Assembly (NCBI GenBank): GCA_900142905.1
Contig: FSRV01000001.1
Span: forward strand, 992,001 to 1,056,000
Direction of reading: 5' to 3'
DNA length: 64,000 nucleotides
DNA from: Burkholderia sp. GAS332
Lineage (GTDB): Bacteria; Pseudomonadota; Gammaproteobacteria; Burkholderiales; Burkholderiaceae
A model generated the notes under the pieces. The model worked only from the letters and a program-made list of their open reading frames with translations, searched no databases and was not told the origin of the DNA. The position numbers and the translations under genes are program-made. Below, one piece after another: positions 54,932-64,000 of this stretch (its first letter is position 1; each line of letters begins with the position of its first letter).

Positions 54932-56188
54932 ATGGAACACGCGATCGCTCATTCCCCATCCAACCCTTTTCAGGGGGCCTTGCGCGGCTATACCGAGCGC
55001 AACGAGACTTACTGGCGGCGCAATCTTGCCGTCTGCGTGATCGGGTCGTTCACCACGCTAGTCAGTCTGAGCATGCTGTTGCCGTTCCTGCCGTTGTACG
55101 TGCGCCAGCTCGGCGTCGAATCCCAGTCGGCGGTCATCCAATGGTCCGGGGTTGCGTTCGGTGCGACGTTTCTCGGCACAGCCGTGACCGCGCCGCTCTG
55201 GGGGCGTCTTGCCGACCGCTATGGCCGCAAGCCGATGCTGGTTCGCGCGGCGCTCGGCATGGCCGTCGTGATGTCGCTGATCGGCATGGCGCATAACGTC
55301 TATGAACTGGTCGGGCTGCGGCTGATCGCCGGGCTCGTCGGCGGTTACGCGTCGGCCTCGACCGTCATGGTCGGCACACAGGCGCCGCGTGAGCGGGCCG
55401 GCTGGGCCTTGGGCATTCTGTCGACCGGCGCGCTTGCGGGCAACCTGATCGGGCCACTGGTCGGCGGACTGTTGCCGGGATGGATCGGCATCCGCGGCAC
55501 GTTTTTCGCCGGCGGCGCGATGATCGTCATTGCAGCGCTGCTCACCATCTTCGTCGTGAAGGAGGACTTTCATCCGGCCACTGACGCTAGGGGACGGGGC
55601 GCCAATACGACCGTCACGCCCACTCGCCGCACGGATTACGTGGTCGTGGCGACGATCCTGGTGACGGCGATGATGGTCCTGCTCGCCAACATGTCGATCG
55701 AGCCGATCATCACCGTCTATATCGGAAGCCTGAATGTTGGAACGGATCATCTGGCGCGTATCGCCGGTGTGGTGATGGCGTGTTCCGCGTTGGGCAGCAT
55801 CCTGACGGCGGCCCGGCTTGGCGCGCTTGCAGATCGCGTCGGCAGTTGGAATGTCATCATCGGCTGCCTGGTGCTCACCGGTCTGGTGATGGTCCCGCAG
55901 GCGTTCGTCACCCAGTGGTGGCAACTCGCCGGATTGCGCGTGTTGATGGGCATGACCCTCGCTGGCCTGTTGCCTGCCATCGCCAAGCTGGCGAGACAGT
56001 CGGTCGACGAAAGCAGGACCGGTCAAATGCTCGGCTATCTGCAATCGGCCCAGTTCAGCGGCCAGGTGATTGGCCCTGTGATCGGTGGCCAGATCGGGGT
56101 CTATCTGGGACTGCACTCAGTGTTTTTCGTCACCGGCGCATTGCTGGTCACCTGTGCCGGACTCGCTCAATGGGCGCGTATGCGTTAG
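54932..56188 (+). CDS. MdtG-like multidrug MFS transporter
   Basis: A twelve-helix, 418-residue permease with GGGAGG before ATG 54932. Segments such as YWRRNLAVCVIGSFTTLVSL, SMLLPFLPLYVRQLGVESQS, WGRLADRYGRKPMLVRAALG and GWALGILSTGALAGNLIGPL align with E. coli MdtG, which exports fosfomycin and deoxycholate when overproduced. Substrate here is unknown. The LysR gene upstream and another LysR gene convergent downstream (56246) may both be connected to it. Confidence 0.88.
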   Translation: MEHAIAHSPSNPFQGALRGYTERNETYWRRNLAVCVIGSFTTLVSLSMLLPFLPLYVRQLGVESQSAVIQWSGVAFGATFLGTAVTAPLWGRLADRYGRKPMLVRAALGMAVVMSLIGMAHNVYELVGLRLIAGLVGGYASASTVMVGTQAPRERAGWALGILSTGALAGNLIGPLVGGLLPGWIGIRGTFFAGGAMIVIAALLTIFVVKEDFHPATDARGRGANTTVTPTRRTDYVVVATILVTAMMVLLANMSIEPIITVYIGSLNVGTDHLARIAGVVMACSALGSILTAARLGALADRVGSWNVIIGCLVLTGLVMVPQAFVTQWWQLAGLRVLMGMTLAGLLPAIAKLARQSVDESRTGQMLGYLQSAQFSGQVIGPVIGGQIGVYLGLHSVFFVTGALLVTCAGLAQWARMR

Positions 56189-56245
56189 CCGGCCCGAGTG
56201 CCGAATCGGACGATGTCAGTCACGCACAACGCGCGTGTCACGTAT

Positions 56246-57178
56246 TCACGCTCGGGCTGACGCACTACGCGATCCCAGTCTTTCCATCAGGAAGTCGACA
56301 AAGCTCCGCACGCGCGACGACAGATGCCGCGCATGCGGATAGATCAGGACGAAGGGTCGTGAACAACCGCCATAAGGGATGAGCAATTCCTTGAGCGTTC
56401 CGTCGGCGATGTCTTTCTCGACGATGAAGCGATAGGTCTGAAAGATGCCCGCCCCATGGCGCGCCAGAGTCACCCCGGAAAGCACATCGCCCGACGACCC
56501 GTAACCGCCGTGCGTCATCATTTCTGTCTCCTTGTGTTCCTGGTTGAACAGCCACAGGAGATTGCGGCCGGTACTTGGCCGCGCAAACTGGATGCAGTCG
56601 TGATGGATCAGATCATCCGGCGTTTCCAGTTTGCCGGCGCCGCGCAGATAAGCCGGCGAGGCGACCACCACCAGTTCCGCATCCTCGATCTTTCGCGCGA
56701 TCAGACCGGAGTCGCTCGGCGCGCGTCCGCGAATGGCCAGGTCGAAGCCTTCTTCCGCAAAGTCGATATTGCGGTTGCTGAGGTGCGCTTCGACCGTGAC
56801 GCCGGGATAGCGCGCCCGAAAGTCCGCTAGCAGGGGAAGAACGCGATAGTGGCCATACGGTGTCGGCATGCTGATCCGTAACACGCCGGTCGGCGTGGTT
56901 TGCTGCCCGGTTGCTTCACGCTCGGCGTCGGTCAGCAGGCTCAGCGCCTGCCGGCATTGTTCGAAGTAGCGCCTTCCCGCGTCCGTCAGCCGGATCTGTC
57001 TGGTGGTCCGCACAAACAGGCGCACATTCAGTCGTGCCTCCAGACGCGCGACTGAACGGCTGACGGCGGCCGGCGTCACGCTTGCGGCGGTCGCGGCCAG
57101 CGTAAAACTCTCGAGTTCAGCCGCGAGACAGAACAGTTCAATACTGCCCAGAAGGACATCTTCAAATTGATGCTGCAT
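56246..57178 (-). CDS. LysR family transcriptional regulator
   Basis: 310 residues with the helix-turn-helix at the N-terminus (LESFTLAATAASVTPAAVSR, LEARLNVRLFVRTTRQIRLT) and an inducer domain containing VLRISMPTPYGHYRVLPLLA. It is the CrgA/DmlR-like subgroup. It is convergent with the MdtG-like gene (58 bases between stops). Its promoter faces the small genes at 57339 and the tautomerase/SDR pair, which may be its targets. Confidence 0.93.
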   Translation of the reverse strand: MQHQFEDVLLGSIELFCLAAELESFTLAATAASVTPAAVSRSVARLEARLNVRLFVRTTRQIRLTDAGRRYFEQCRQALSLLTDAEREATGQQTTPTGVLRISMPTPYGHYRVLPLLADFRARYPGVTVEAHLSNRNIDFAEEGFDLAIRGRAPSDSGLIARKIEDAELVVVASPAYLRGAGKLETPDDLIHHDCIQFARPSTGRNLLWLFNQEHKETEMMTHGGYGSSGDVLSGVTLARHGAGIFQTYRFIVEKDIADGTLKELLIPYGGCSRPFVLIYPHARHLSSRVRSFVDFLMERLGSRSASARA

Positions 57179-57338
57179 AGACGCTCGAGGACCTTCGGTA
57201 GCGCGCTTTTTTTGCTCGGGTAGAAGGGGGCAGGGAACGACCGCGGAGTGAAGGGGCGGCGCGGTCGCCTTCAGTGCGGCACAAGGGGCCGTACAGAATA
57301 TCAGGATATAGCGCGAGGGGGATCAAGGAGGATGCGGC

Positions 57339-57521
57339 ATGATCGACCAGAGAGACCATCCCGCCTTGCTGCGTTTGGTGGGTATCGAGACACCAAAATC
57401 ATTCGTGCGCCGACGGTCGGTGCCAGCACGCCTGCACGGGCAACCAGCGGCCGGGTTGATGACCCAACTGGCGTTTGAAATGAAGGAGAGTATTAACCGA
57501 TTGCCGCAATTGGCGGACTAG
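57339..57521 (+). CDS. Possible small hypothetical protein
   Basis: A 60-codon frame starts at ATG 57339 with a perfect AGGAGG seven bases upstream. The product MIDQRDHPALLRLVGIETPK with FEMKESINRLPQLAD at the end is soluble, moderately basic, and matches no family I know. The strong ribosome site is the only positive evidence. It may be a remnant of a longer gene. Confidence 0.4.
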   Translation: MIDQRDHPALLRLVGIETPKSFVRRRSVPARLHGQPAAGLMTQLAFEMKESINRLPQLAD

Positions 57522-57657
57522 CGGGCAAGGCGATCGATGTTGTTCCGCGTCGCAGCTGAAGAGGGCGCACAGGAAGGGGGCTTTGCCCGCTCCCGTTGCG
57601 CCCAGTTTTCATTCGACGACGACCGCCTGGCCTGAATCGCCGGACAGGTCCCGATGT

Positions 57658-57894
57658 TCAGCCCGGCTTCTGGCCTAGCTGCTTGCGATAGAGTTTGACC
57701 GGTAATCCACCCCAGCCCCAGTTCTCCGTGTTCACCTCCTCGATGACAACAAAGGTCGCTTCGAGCGGCTTGTTGAGCACGTCGAGCAGTAACTGACTGA
57801 CGCCTGCGATGAGCTGGGCTTTTTCATCGGCAGTGACGGAATCGTTGCCGGGTTTGGACCCCTCGCGGGTAACCTGAATGGTGACGATAGGCAT
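57658..57894 (-). CDS. 4-oxalocrotonate tautomerase family protein
   Basis: A 78-residue tautomerase with the catalytic Pro2 (MPIVTIQVTREGSK) and the family signature KAQLIAGVSQLLLDVLNKPL, then EVNTENWGWGGLPVKLYRKQ. Members form small oligomers in which the N-terminal proline acts as base. Many are of unknown substrate. It follows an SDR gene on the same strand (73 bases after its stop), so both may act in the same minor pathway. Confidence 0.9.
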   Translation of the reverse strand: MPIVTIQVTREGSKPGNDSVTADEKAQLIAGVSQLLLDVLNKPLEATFVVIEEVNTENWGWGGLPVKLYRKQLGQKPG

Positions 57895-57967
57895 GTCGTC
57901 CTCTGTGAGCGTTGGTTGACTTGAAGGGCGCCGGCCAGCGGCGCCCGGGGGAATCAGTGACCCGTTA

Positions 57968-58678
57968 TCAGTGACCGGCGCTCTGGCCGCCGTCCACGTG
58001 CAGGATTTCGCCGGTCACGAACGGCGCCGCATCCAGATACAGGACAGCGCCGACGATATCGCTCATCTCGCCCATGTGACCCATCGGATGCAGTGCGCCG
58101 AGCGCCTCATGGGTATTCTGCGGGTGCATCGGCGATTTGATGATGCCCGGCGAGACGGCGTTGGCGCGGATGCCCCTTTTCGCGTATTCGATGGCGAGCG
58201 ATTTGGTGGCCGCATTCAGGCCGCCCTTGGTCAGCGACGCCAGCACCGAGGGTACCCCTTCGACTGCCTGGTCGGTCAGACTGGTCGTGATGGTGACCAC
58301 GTGACCGCTGGCATGCTTTTCCATCTCGGCGATGGCCAGTTGTGTGATGTAGAAGAAGCCGGAGACGTTCACGCCGATGGCAGCCGCGTAGTCTTCCGCG
58401 GTGTAGTTGGTGAAGGGCTTGGCGAGGAAGATGCCAGCGTTGTTGACCAGCGTGTCGATGCGACCAAAGCGGGCGACGCCCTCGGAAATCACGCGACGCG
58501 CGGTAGCCGGGTCGGCAATGTCGCCTGCGACGGTCACGATATTGGGGTCGTCGGTGGGCCTGATCGATCGTGCGGTTGCGACGACGCGGTAGTCGAGCTT
58601 GCGGAACGCGCTGACCAGTTCAGCGCCAATGCCTTGCGATGCGCCGGTAACGACGACAACTTTTTGTGATGTGCTCAT
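57968..58678 (-). CDS. SDR family protein lacking the catalytic tyrosine
   Basis: From ATG 58678, which has GGAGG upstream, the protein has 236 residues. It has the SDR cofactor motif VVVTGASQGIGAEL, the NNAG motif (LVNNAGIF), a Ser at 133 in TITTSLTDQ and Lys151 in SLTKGGLNAATKSLAIEYAK. The catalytic Tyr of YxxxK is missing: the residue four before the Lys is Ala147 (PSVLASLTK). Known SDRs need that Tyr, so the enzyme may be inactive or use another residue. It lies upstream of the tautomerase gene. A long open frame before the start is not coding. Confidence 0.88.
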   Translation of the reverse strand: MSTSQKVVVVTGASQGIGAELVSAFRKLDYRVVATARSIRPTDDPNIVTVAGDIADPATARRVISEGVARFGRIDTLVNNAGIFLAKPFTNYTAEDYAAAIGVNVSGFFYITQLAIAEMEKHASGHVVTITTSLTDQAVEGVPSVLASLTKGGLNAATKSLAIEYAKRGIRANAVSPGIIKSPMHPQNTHEALGALHPMGHMGEMSDIVGAVLYLDAAPFVTGEILHVDGGQSAGH

Positions 58679-59146
58679 GATTGAACCTCCAGATGAGATG
58701 TTTGGGATCAAATGCTGATCGGGCCACGGGCTCCGATGGGTATGAAATTTAGGCGCATTGGCGCGGAACTCGAATACCCGCCATGGACAAACAGTCATGC
58801 TTGCCAGGTACAAATGCGTCTTGCGGCCGCAGTGCTTGCTGGCCAGCCGTGGTGGATGGACATCTGGAGAATTGAACGCGAGATCCGTTGACCATCGCTG
58901 GGCGTCATGGACGATTGACGCGCTTTATGGGGTGCCGATGGGCGACCGCTGCCGTGTCGCTCTTCGTGTGCTCGGCCGGGGCGGTCTATAGCGGGACTGA
59001 CAGGTCGAACGCAGGGCATGCCGCATCAAGCGAATCGCCTGTGATGTGACAGCCTTTCTGGAATGCTCGGGGAGGGGTGAAGTCGCCGTAAAGCCTTGTG
59101 GTGATGGGCTTTGCGGGATTCTGTGAGAACGTCTGAACAGGTGTGG
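58679..59146. other. Intergenic region without a recognisable gene
   Basis: About 470 bases between the SDR gene and tRNA-Ser. Two frames of 74-77 codons cross it, with no ribosome site or recognisable motif. The left part is the SDR promoter region. The right part, just downstream of the tRNA on its own strand, holds no T-rich terminator. Confidence 0.6.
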
Positions 59147-59236
59147 TGGCGGAGGCGGTGAGATTCGAACTCACGGAAGGATCACTCCTTCGCCGGTTTT
59201 CAAGACCGGTGCCTTAAACCGCTCGGCCACACCTCC
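59147..59236 (-). tRNA. tRNA-Ser (anticodon TGA)
   Basis: The minus-strand sequence starts GGAGGTG and ends CGCCTCCGCCA, with encoded CCA, 90 nt in all. The anticodon arm is CCGGT-CTTGAAA-ACCGG with TGA. A long variable arm (GGAGTGATCC region) marks it as class II. The T arm has GAGTTCGAATCTC. Confidence 0.97.
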
Positions 59237-59291
59237 AAGCCCGAAATTGTAACCTGAAAAATCCTCGTTGCGGGGCTCGGCGCATCGGGAA

Positions 59292-60521
59292 TTACTGCGG
59301 ATCTTTCAGAAACAGCTCCTGCAGGTCATTCAGAAAAGCCTGGCCAAGCGGCGTCGGGGCGATCTTTTGGTGGTCGCGTGTAATCAGCTTGCGCCGTTCA
59401 GCCTCCTGCAAAGCCGGCTCGATCGAGGTCATCGACAGCCCGGTGCGCTCGATGAAACGATGCACCGGAAACCCTTCGACCAGCCGCAGGGCGTTCAACA
59501 TGAACTCGAACGGCAGATCGCGCGGTCCGACCTCATGCTCTTCCTGCACGGCCGTGCCGGCCATCGCTTGCTCGATGAAGGTAGTCGGGTGCTTGTAGCG
59601 CACCTGACGCAGCACACGGTTCGGAAACGACAGCTTGGTATGCGCGCCCGCGCCGATGCCGAGATAGTCGCCGAAGCGCCAGTAGTTCAGATTGTGCTTG
59701 CTCTGCCGATGCGGCTGCGCATACGCGGACACCTCGTAGCGTTCGTAACCGGCGGCCGTCGTGCGTTCGTGAATCCAGTCCTGCATGTCGGCGGATGCAT
59801 CGTCGTCGGGGAGCGCCGGCGGGAATTTCGCAAACAGCGTGTTCGGTTCGAGCGTGAGGTGATACAGCGACAAATGCGGCGGCGCGAACGACAACGCCGT
59901 CTCCACGTCAGCCTGACATTCCGCGAGCGTCTGCTGCGGCAGCGCGAACATCAGATCGAGATTGAAGTTGTCGAAGGTGGTCGCGGCCACTTCGACCGCA
60001 TGGCGTGCTTGCGTCGAGTCGTGAATCCGGCCGAGCGCCTTCAGATGCCCTTCATTGAAACTCTGGATGCCCACCGACAGGCGATTCACGCCGCTCGCGC
60101 GAAACTGGGCGAACTTGTCCGCTTCGAACGTACCCGGGTTGGCTTCGAGCGTGATTTCCGCATCGGCGTCGAGCGGCAGCAGCGCGCGGATGTCGGACAG
60201 CATACGGTCGAGCCCGGCTGCCGACAGCAAGCTGGGCGTGCCGCCGCCGATGAACACCGTATGCACCTGGCGGCCCCACACAAGCGGCAGTGCCAATTCG
60301 AGATCGGCGCGCAACGCGTCGAGATACTCGGTTTCCGGGAACGTGTCGCCCTTCCATTCATGCGAGTTGAAATCGCAGTACGGGCATTTGCGCACGCACC
60401 AGGGAAAGTGCACATACAACGCCAACGGCGGCAACGACGTCAGACGAATGCTGCCCGGCGACGTAAATGCCTTGATGACGCCGTTGCCGATATCGGCGGG
60501 CGCCGGTTTAATCGGAATCAC
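59292..60521 (-). CDS. hemW: Radical-SAM heme chaperone HemW
   Basis: A 409-residue HemN-like protein with the radical-SAM Cys42, Cys46 and Cys49 in WCVRKCPYCDFNSHEW. It lacks the fourth HemN cysteine: Phe follows CD. GGGTPSLL, EANPGTF and LSVGIQSFNEGHLKALGR are HemW/YggW features. HemW does not oxidise coproporphyrinogen but binds heme and passes it to proteins. The start overlaps the rdgB stop by four bases, the usual rph-rdgB-hemW arrangement in beta-proteobacteria. Confidence 0.94.
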   Translation of the reverse strand: MIPIKPAPADIGNGVIKAFTSPGSIRLTSLPPLALYVHFPWCVRKCPYCDFNSHEWKGDTFPETEYLDALRADLELALPLVWGRQVHTVFIGGGTPSLLSAAGLDRMLSDIRALLPLDADAEITLEANPGTFEADKFAQFRASGVNRLSVGIQSFNEGHLKALGRIHDSTQARHAVEVAATTFDNFNLDLMFALPQQTLAECQADVETALSFAPPHLSLYHLTLEPNTLFAKFPPALPDDDASADMQDWIHERTTAAGYERYEVSAYAQPHRQSKHNLNYWRFGDYLGIGAGAHTKLSFPNRVLRQVRYKHPTTFIEQAMAGTAVQEEHEVGPRDLPFEFMLNALRLVEGFPVHRFIERTGLSMTSIEPALQEAERRKLITRDHQKIAPTPLGQAFLNDLQELFLKDPQ

Positions 60522-61165
60522 ACTTCCTCCGTCAAACGCGCGAGCAGTTGGCGCAATGCAATCGCGCGATGGCTGCTGGCGTTCTTCACCGCCGGCTCGA
60601 GTTCCGCAGCGCTCGCATTCAGCGACGGCAGGAAGAAGTACGGGTCATACCCGAAGCCATGCTCGCCGCGCGGCGCATCCAGCATTTCGCCGTGCCAGCG
60701 GCCTTCGGCGATCAGCGGTTCGGGGTCGTCCGCATGACGCACGAGCGCCAGCACACAGTAGTAATACGCGCGACGATCGGTTTCACCCTGCAAGGCTGAA
60801 ACGAGCTGAGCGTTGTTCGCCGCATCGCTCTTTTCGCCGCCGGCAAGCTGCGCGTAGCGCGCCGAATAAACGCCGGGTGCACCACGCAGCGCGCGCACGC
60901 ACAAGCCGGAATCGTCGGCGAGCGCGGGCAGGCCGGTGAGCTTCGCTGCGTGACGCGCCTTGGTCAGCGCGTTTTCGACGAAAGTCGGATACGGCTCTTC
61001 CGCCTCCGGCACGTTCAGCACGCCCTGCGGAATCAGCTCGATGCCGGCCGCGCCGAGCAGCGCCGCGAACTCGCGCAACTTGCCCGCGTTGTTCGACGCC
61101 AGCACGACTTTCCTCAACGGCGAGTCAGACGCAACCGCGCCGTTGCCTTGGCGAACCTCACTCAC
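60518..61165 (-). CDS. rdgB: XTP/dITP diphosphatase
   Basis: 215 residues of the Ham1/RdgB family, which removes non-canonical purine nucleotides (ITP, XTP). It has [38 protein letters not shown] with ADDSGLCV, and [11 protein letters not shown]. It overlaps rph by eight bases at its start and hemW by four at its stop, so translation is coupled. The initial codons [17 protein letters not shown] extend beyond the family core. An internal start is possible. Confidence 0.95.
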   Translation of the reverse strand: MSEVRQGNGAVASDSPLRKVVLASNNAGKLREFAALLGAAGIELIPQGVLNVPEAEEPYPTFVENALTKARHAAKLTGLPALADDSGLCVRALRGAPGVYSARYAQLAGGEKSDAANNAQLVSALQGETDRRAYYYCVLALVRHADDPEPLIAEGRWHGEMLDAPRGEHGFGYDPYFFLPSLNASAAELEPAVKNASSHRAIALRQLLARLTEEV

Positions 61166-61898
61166 TCTTTTGCTCCAACGCTTCCTTCTGCTTGGCGATC
61201 AGCGTGTTGATGCCGTCGCTCGCCAGATCCAGCAGCGAATTCATTTCATCGCGCGAGAACGGCACACCTTCAGCCGTGCCTTGAATTTCGACGAAGCCGC
61301 CCGCGCCCGTCATCACCACATTCATGTCGGTGTCGCATTGCGAGTCTTCGTCGTAATCGAGGTCCAGCACCGGCAAACCGTCGTACACGCCGACCGAAAT
61401 CGCCGCGACGTATTCGGTAATCGGCGAGCTTTCGATGCGCCCCGCAGCCAGCAATTTGGCCACCGCGTCATGCGCGGCCACGAACGCGCCGGTGATGCTG
61501 GCCGTGCGCGTCCCGCCGTCGGCCTGGATCACGTCGCAATCGATATGCAGTGTGCGCGCGCCGAGTTTCTCGAGATCGAACACCGAGCGCAGTGCACGGC
61601 CGATCAGACGCTGGATTTCCTGAGTGCGGCCGGTTTGTTTGCCACGCGCCGCTTCGCGGTCGCTACGGGTATGCGTGGCGCGCGGCAACATGCCGTATTC
61701 GGCGGTCAGCCAGCCCTGGCCGCGGTCGCGCAGGAACGACGGCACGCTCTCGGCGATGCTCGCCGTGCAGATGACCTTGGTGTCGCCGAATTCGACCAGT
61801 ACCGAGCCCTCCGCATGCTTCGTGTAGTGGCGCGTGATGCGCACGTCGCGCAGCTGATTGGCCTGGCGGCCGCTGGGGCGTTGGGTGTGATTGGTCAT
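61158..61898 (-). CDS. rph: Ribonuclease PH
   Basis: 246 residues from ATG 61898. The open frame continues to 62150, but that part is GC-rich noncoding. This phosphate-dependent 3' exonuclease trims tRNA precursors. It has [60 protein letters not shown] and [14 protein letters not shown]. It is the first gene of the rph-rdgB-hemW operon and is divergent from yicC. Confidence 0.95.
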   Translation of the reverse strand: MTNHTQRPSGRQANQLRDVRITRHYTKHAEGSVLVEFGDTKVICTASIAESVPSFLRDRGQGWLTAEYGMLPRATHTRSDREAARGKQTGRTQEIQRLIGRALRSVFDLEKLGARTLHIDCDVIQADGGTRTASITGAFVAAHDAVAKLLAAGRIESSPITEYVAAISVGVYDGLPVLDLDYDEDSQCDTDMNVVMTGAGGFVEIQGTAEGVPFSRDEMNSLLDLASDGINTLIAKQKEALEQKSE

Positions 61899-62166
61899 GT
61901 TGGGATCGGTAGGGAAGAAAAGCAGGAGGGAAAGCGCGATTTTACCGCCGATCGCGCCGGGCGCGGGGCAGCCGGTCCGGCGGACGGCTGCCTGCCTGTG
62001 CCGGGGCGCCGGACGAGGTGGTGCGGCGCGCGCGGCGGCCCGCGTATGAAGGGCCTTGCCGGCAAAAATGGGATAATGCGGATTCTCCGCTCCGCGTCTC
62101 GTACACGCCGGGCGATTCGACTCTCCGGCCATCGTCAAACGCATGGCCACAATCGCGAGAAATACG

Positions 62167-63090
62167 ATGATCTACAGCATGACTGGCTATGCGAGCGCCA
62201 CGCGCGAACTCGTCGCGGCCTCAGGCACCGGCGGCGTGAGCGTATCGGTCGAACTGCGCACCGTGAACTCGCGCTTTCTCGATCTGAACTTCCGGATGCC
62301 GGAAGACGTGCGCGTCTGCGAACCGACGCTGCGCGAAATGCTGATGAACAAGCTCTCGCGCGGCAAGGTCGATATCCGTATCAACCTGCAACGCAGCGAA
62401 CAGTCGGCTAACGCCGGCTCGCTCAGCCGCGATGCACTGACGCAACTGGCGCTGCTCGAACGCACGGTGTTGTCGACGTTCCCGGAAGCCGGGCGTCTGC
62501 GCACTGGCGAAATTCTGCGCTGGCCGGGCGTGCTGGCCGAAAGCGGTGTCGCGCCGGACGTGCTGCGCGACGCGGTGCTCGCGTGTGGCAAGCAGGCGAT
62601 TACCGATCTGATCGACGTGCGTGGCCGCGAAGGCGCGCAACTGGCGACGATGCTGCTCGCCAACGTCACCGAGATGGAAACGATCGTCACGAAGATCACG
62701 CCGCTCGTGCCGGAACTGATCGCCAAGCATCAGCAGAAGATCGTCGAACGTCTGCAGGAAGCGCTCGGTATCGCCGCGCCCGATACGGCGACGACGACCG
62801 TCTCGCGCGAAGAAATCAACGAACGGATTCGCCAGGAAGTGACGATGTACGGCATCCGCATCGACATCGCCGAAGAACTGTCGCGCCTCACGGCTCACCT
62901 GAACGAAACGCGTCATGTGATCGAGAAGGGCGGCAAGGTCGGCAAGCGGCTCGACTTCATGATGCAGGAACTGAATCGCGAAGCGAACACGCTCGGCTCG
63001 AAGGCGGCCGCGAAGGAACTGGCCGATTCGTCGATGACCCTGAAGCTGCTCATCGAACAGATGCGCGAGCAAGTACAGAATCTGGAGTAA
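62167..63090 (+). CDS. yicC: YicC/YloC family endoribonuclease
   Basis: The 307-residue protein begins [15 protein letters not shown] at ATG 62167. Motifs include [60 protein letters not shown] and [20 protein letters not shown], the YicC N- and C-terminal domains. YicC is a hexameric RNase. In E. coli it helps degrade the small RNA RyhB. Divergent from rph and 18 bases before gmk, as in many proteobacteria. Confidence 0.94.
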   Translation: MIYSMTGYASATRELVAASGTGGVSVSVELRTVNSRFLDLNFRMPEDVRVCEPTLREMLMNKLSRGKVDIRINLQRSEQSANAGSLSRDALTQLALLERTVLSTFPEAGRLRTGEILRWPGVLAESGVAPDVLRDAVLACGKQAITDLIDVRGREGAQLATMLLANVTEMETIVTKITPLVPELIAKHQQKIVERLQEALGIAAPDTATTTVSREEINERIRQEVTMYGIRIDIAEELSRLTAHLNETRHVIEKGGKVGKRLDFMMQELNREANTLGSKAAAKELADSSMTLKLLIEQMREQVQNLE

Positions 63091-63108
63091 GGCAGGAGCC
63101 TCGATAAT

Positions 63109-63789
63109 ATGACCGACCACACACGCGAAACCAGCGCACCGCGCAACCCCTACGCTGGTGCTTATCCCGGCAACCTGTTCATGGTGGTCGCGCCTTCGGG
63201 CGCGGGCAAGTCGACGCTCGTGAACGCGCTGCTCGCCGGCGACAACGCGATCCGTCTGTCGATTTCGTACACGACGCGCCCGCCCCGTCCGAAGGAGCAG
63301 GACGGCGAGCACTATCACTTCACGACGGTCGACGATTTCCTGACGCGTCACGCGGCCGGCGAGTATCTGGAAAGCGCCGAAGTGCACGGCAACTACTACG
63401 CGACTTCGCGTGTGTGGATCGAAGAGCAGATGAAGAGCGGCCACGACGTGCTGCTCGAAATCGACTGGCAGGGCGCGCAACAGGTGAAGAAGCAGTTTCA
63501 CAACGCGGTCGAAATTTTCATCTTGCCGCCGTCGCTGGATGCGCTCGAAGAGCGTTTGAAAAAGCGCGGCCAGGACGAACCGAACGTGATTACGCGCCGT
63601 CTGCTTGCAGCCGGCAGCGAGATGGCGCACGCGGCCGAAGCGGAGTACGTCGTGATCAATGACAACTTCGATCGCGCGCTCGGTGAACTGCGGTGCCTCG
63701 TGGCCGCGACGCGTTCGCGCTTCGCCTCGCAATACGCGCGCCACACGCAGCTTTTCGTGCAGCTCGGTATCCACCTGCCACACGCGTGA
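63109..63789 (+). CDS. gmk: Guanylate kinase
   Basis: A 226-residue enzyme that phosphorylates GMP to GDP. The P-loop is [15 protein letters not shown] (around residue 30). The GMP-binding [20 protein letters not shown], and [14 protein letters not shown], are present. Slightly longer than E. coli Gmk (207) at both ends. It lies between yicC and rpoZ on one strand, the classic yicC-gmk-rpoZ block. Confidence 0.96.
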   Translation: MTDHTRETSAPRNPYAGAYPGNLFMVVAPSGAGKSTLVNALLAGDNAIRLSISYTTRPPRPKEQDGEHYHFTTVDDFLTRHAAGEYLESAEVHGNYYATSRVWIEEQMKSGHDVLLEIDWQGAQQVKKQFHNAVEIFILPPSLDALEERLKKRGQDEPNVITRRLLAAGSEMAHAAEAEYVVINDNFDRALGELRCLVAATRSRFASQYARHTQLFVQLGIHLPHA

Positions 63790-63816
63790 GCGCGGCGGTG
63801 TGTCGAGCACATAAGG

Positions 63817-63822
63817 TAGAAT
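63817..63822 (+). promoter_or_regulatory. Possible -10 element before rpoZ
   Basis: TAGAAT lies 27 bases before the rpoZ start, in the short gap after gmk. The expected -35 region has no good match, so this may be a weak promoter or chance. Confidence 0.3.
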
Positions 63823-63849
63823 AAGCAACATACTGAGAAGGAACCCAAC

Positions 63850-64000
63850 ATGGCCCGCATTACCGTCGAAGACTGCCTCAAACAGATCCCGAACCGTTTC
63901 GAACTCGCGCTTGCCGCAACCTATCGCGCGCGTCAGCTCGCTCAAGGCCACACGCCGAAGATCGAAAGCCGCGACAAGCCCACCGTCGTCGCACTGCGCG
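63850..64000 (+). CDS. rpoZ: RNA polymerase omega subunit (partial)
   Basis: Fifty residues are visible from ATG 63850, with GAGAAGG nine bases before it, up to the window edge. [20 protein letters not shown], then [20 protein letters not shown], matches the N-terminus of RpoZ. It helps assemble RNA polymerase and is part of the ppGpp site. The rest of the gene is outside the window. Downstream spoT is expected from other genomes but is not seen. Confidence 0.96.

Noticed and set aside
62221..63951. 576-codon minus-strand frame opposite yicC and gmk
   Set aside because: It covers two well-known genes and the start of rpoZ. The product is Arg/His-rich and has no homology that I recognise.

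Overview
This window is a 64 kb chromosomal segment of a Burkholderiaceae bacterium, most likely Paraburkholderia. The evidence is the high GC content, the iaaA-gsiABCD operon, the nusB-ribH-ribBA and ribE-ribD-hemL blocks, the trailing gmk-rpoZ pair, and a Burkholderia-style CTTTCTTTG/CAAAGAAAG intergenic repeat. This is an inference from gene content. There is no rRNA gene, CRISPR array or intact prophage.

Layout. 1-9943: tail of an MFS gene, then an eight-gene operon: RpiR regulator, isoaspartyl peptidase, glutathione/dipeptide ABC importer gsiABCD, P1 (DmpA-type) aminopeptidase and M55 (DppA-type) D-aminopeptidase. It looks like a peptide uptake and dismantling unit. 9967-25976: mostly housekeeping genes (aromatic amino-acid permease, hemN, uppP, trmB, YggT, threonine dehydratase, LysE exporter, ubiD), tRNA-Leu and tRNA-Gly. 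Inside it sits an AT-richer pocket (17750-18880) holding a possible small RNA and a lytic transglycosylase-like protein without a signal peptide, next to a periplasmic partner. 26583-33424: lytic transglycosylase, aminotransferase, nusB, ribH, ribBA (with a degenerate GTP cyclohydrolase half) and ilvD.

33549-45616 is accessory. First comes a LysR-controlled unit (C45 acyltransferase-like hydrolase, alpha/beta hydrolase, MHS-family transporter). Then comes an AT-rich scar with a broken IS630-type transposase and a hydrolase remnant. Last is the most interesting locus, a complete class II microcin-like system: a small membrane protein (candidate immunity) overlapping a 93-residue precursor with a perfect double-glycine leader, followed by an HlyD/CvaA-type adaptor, a C39-peptidase ABC exporter with intact catalytic residues, and a TolC-type outer membrane protein. 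This block lies between ribE and ribBA, which are on the same strand and may once have been closer together.

45650-64000 returns to core genes: ribE, ribD, hemL, an EVE-like protein, a Bcr/CflA transporter, a RidA protein, a small secreted protein with Fap-like amyloid repeats, mug, two LysR genes and an MdtG-like transporter, tautomerase, an SDR lacking its catalytic Tyr, tRNA-Ser, hemW-rdgB-rph, and yicC-gmk-rpoZ running off the right edge.
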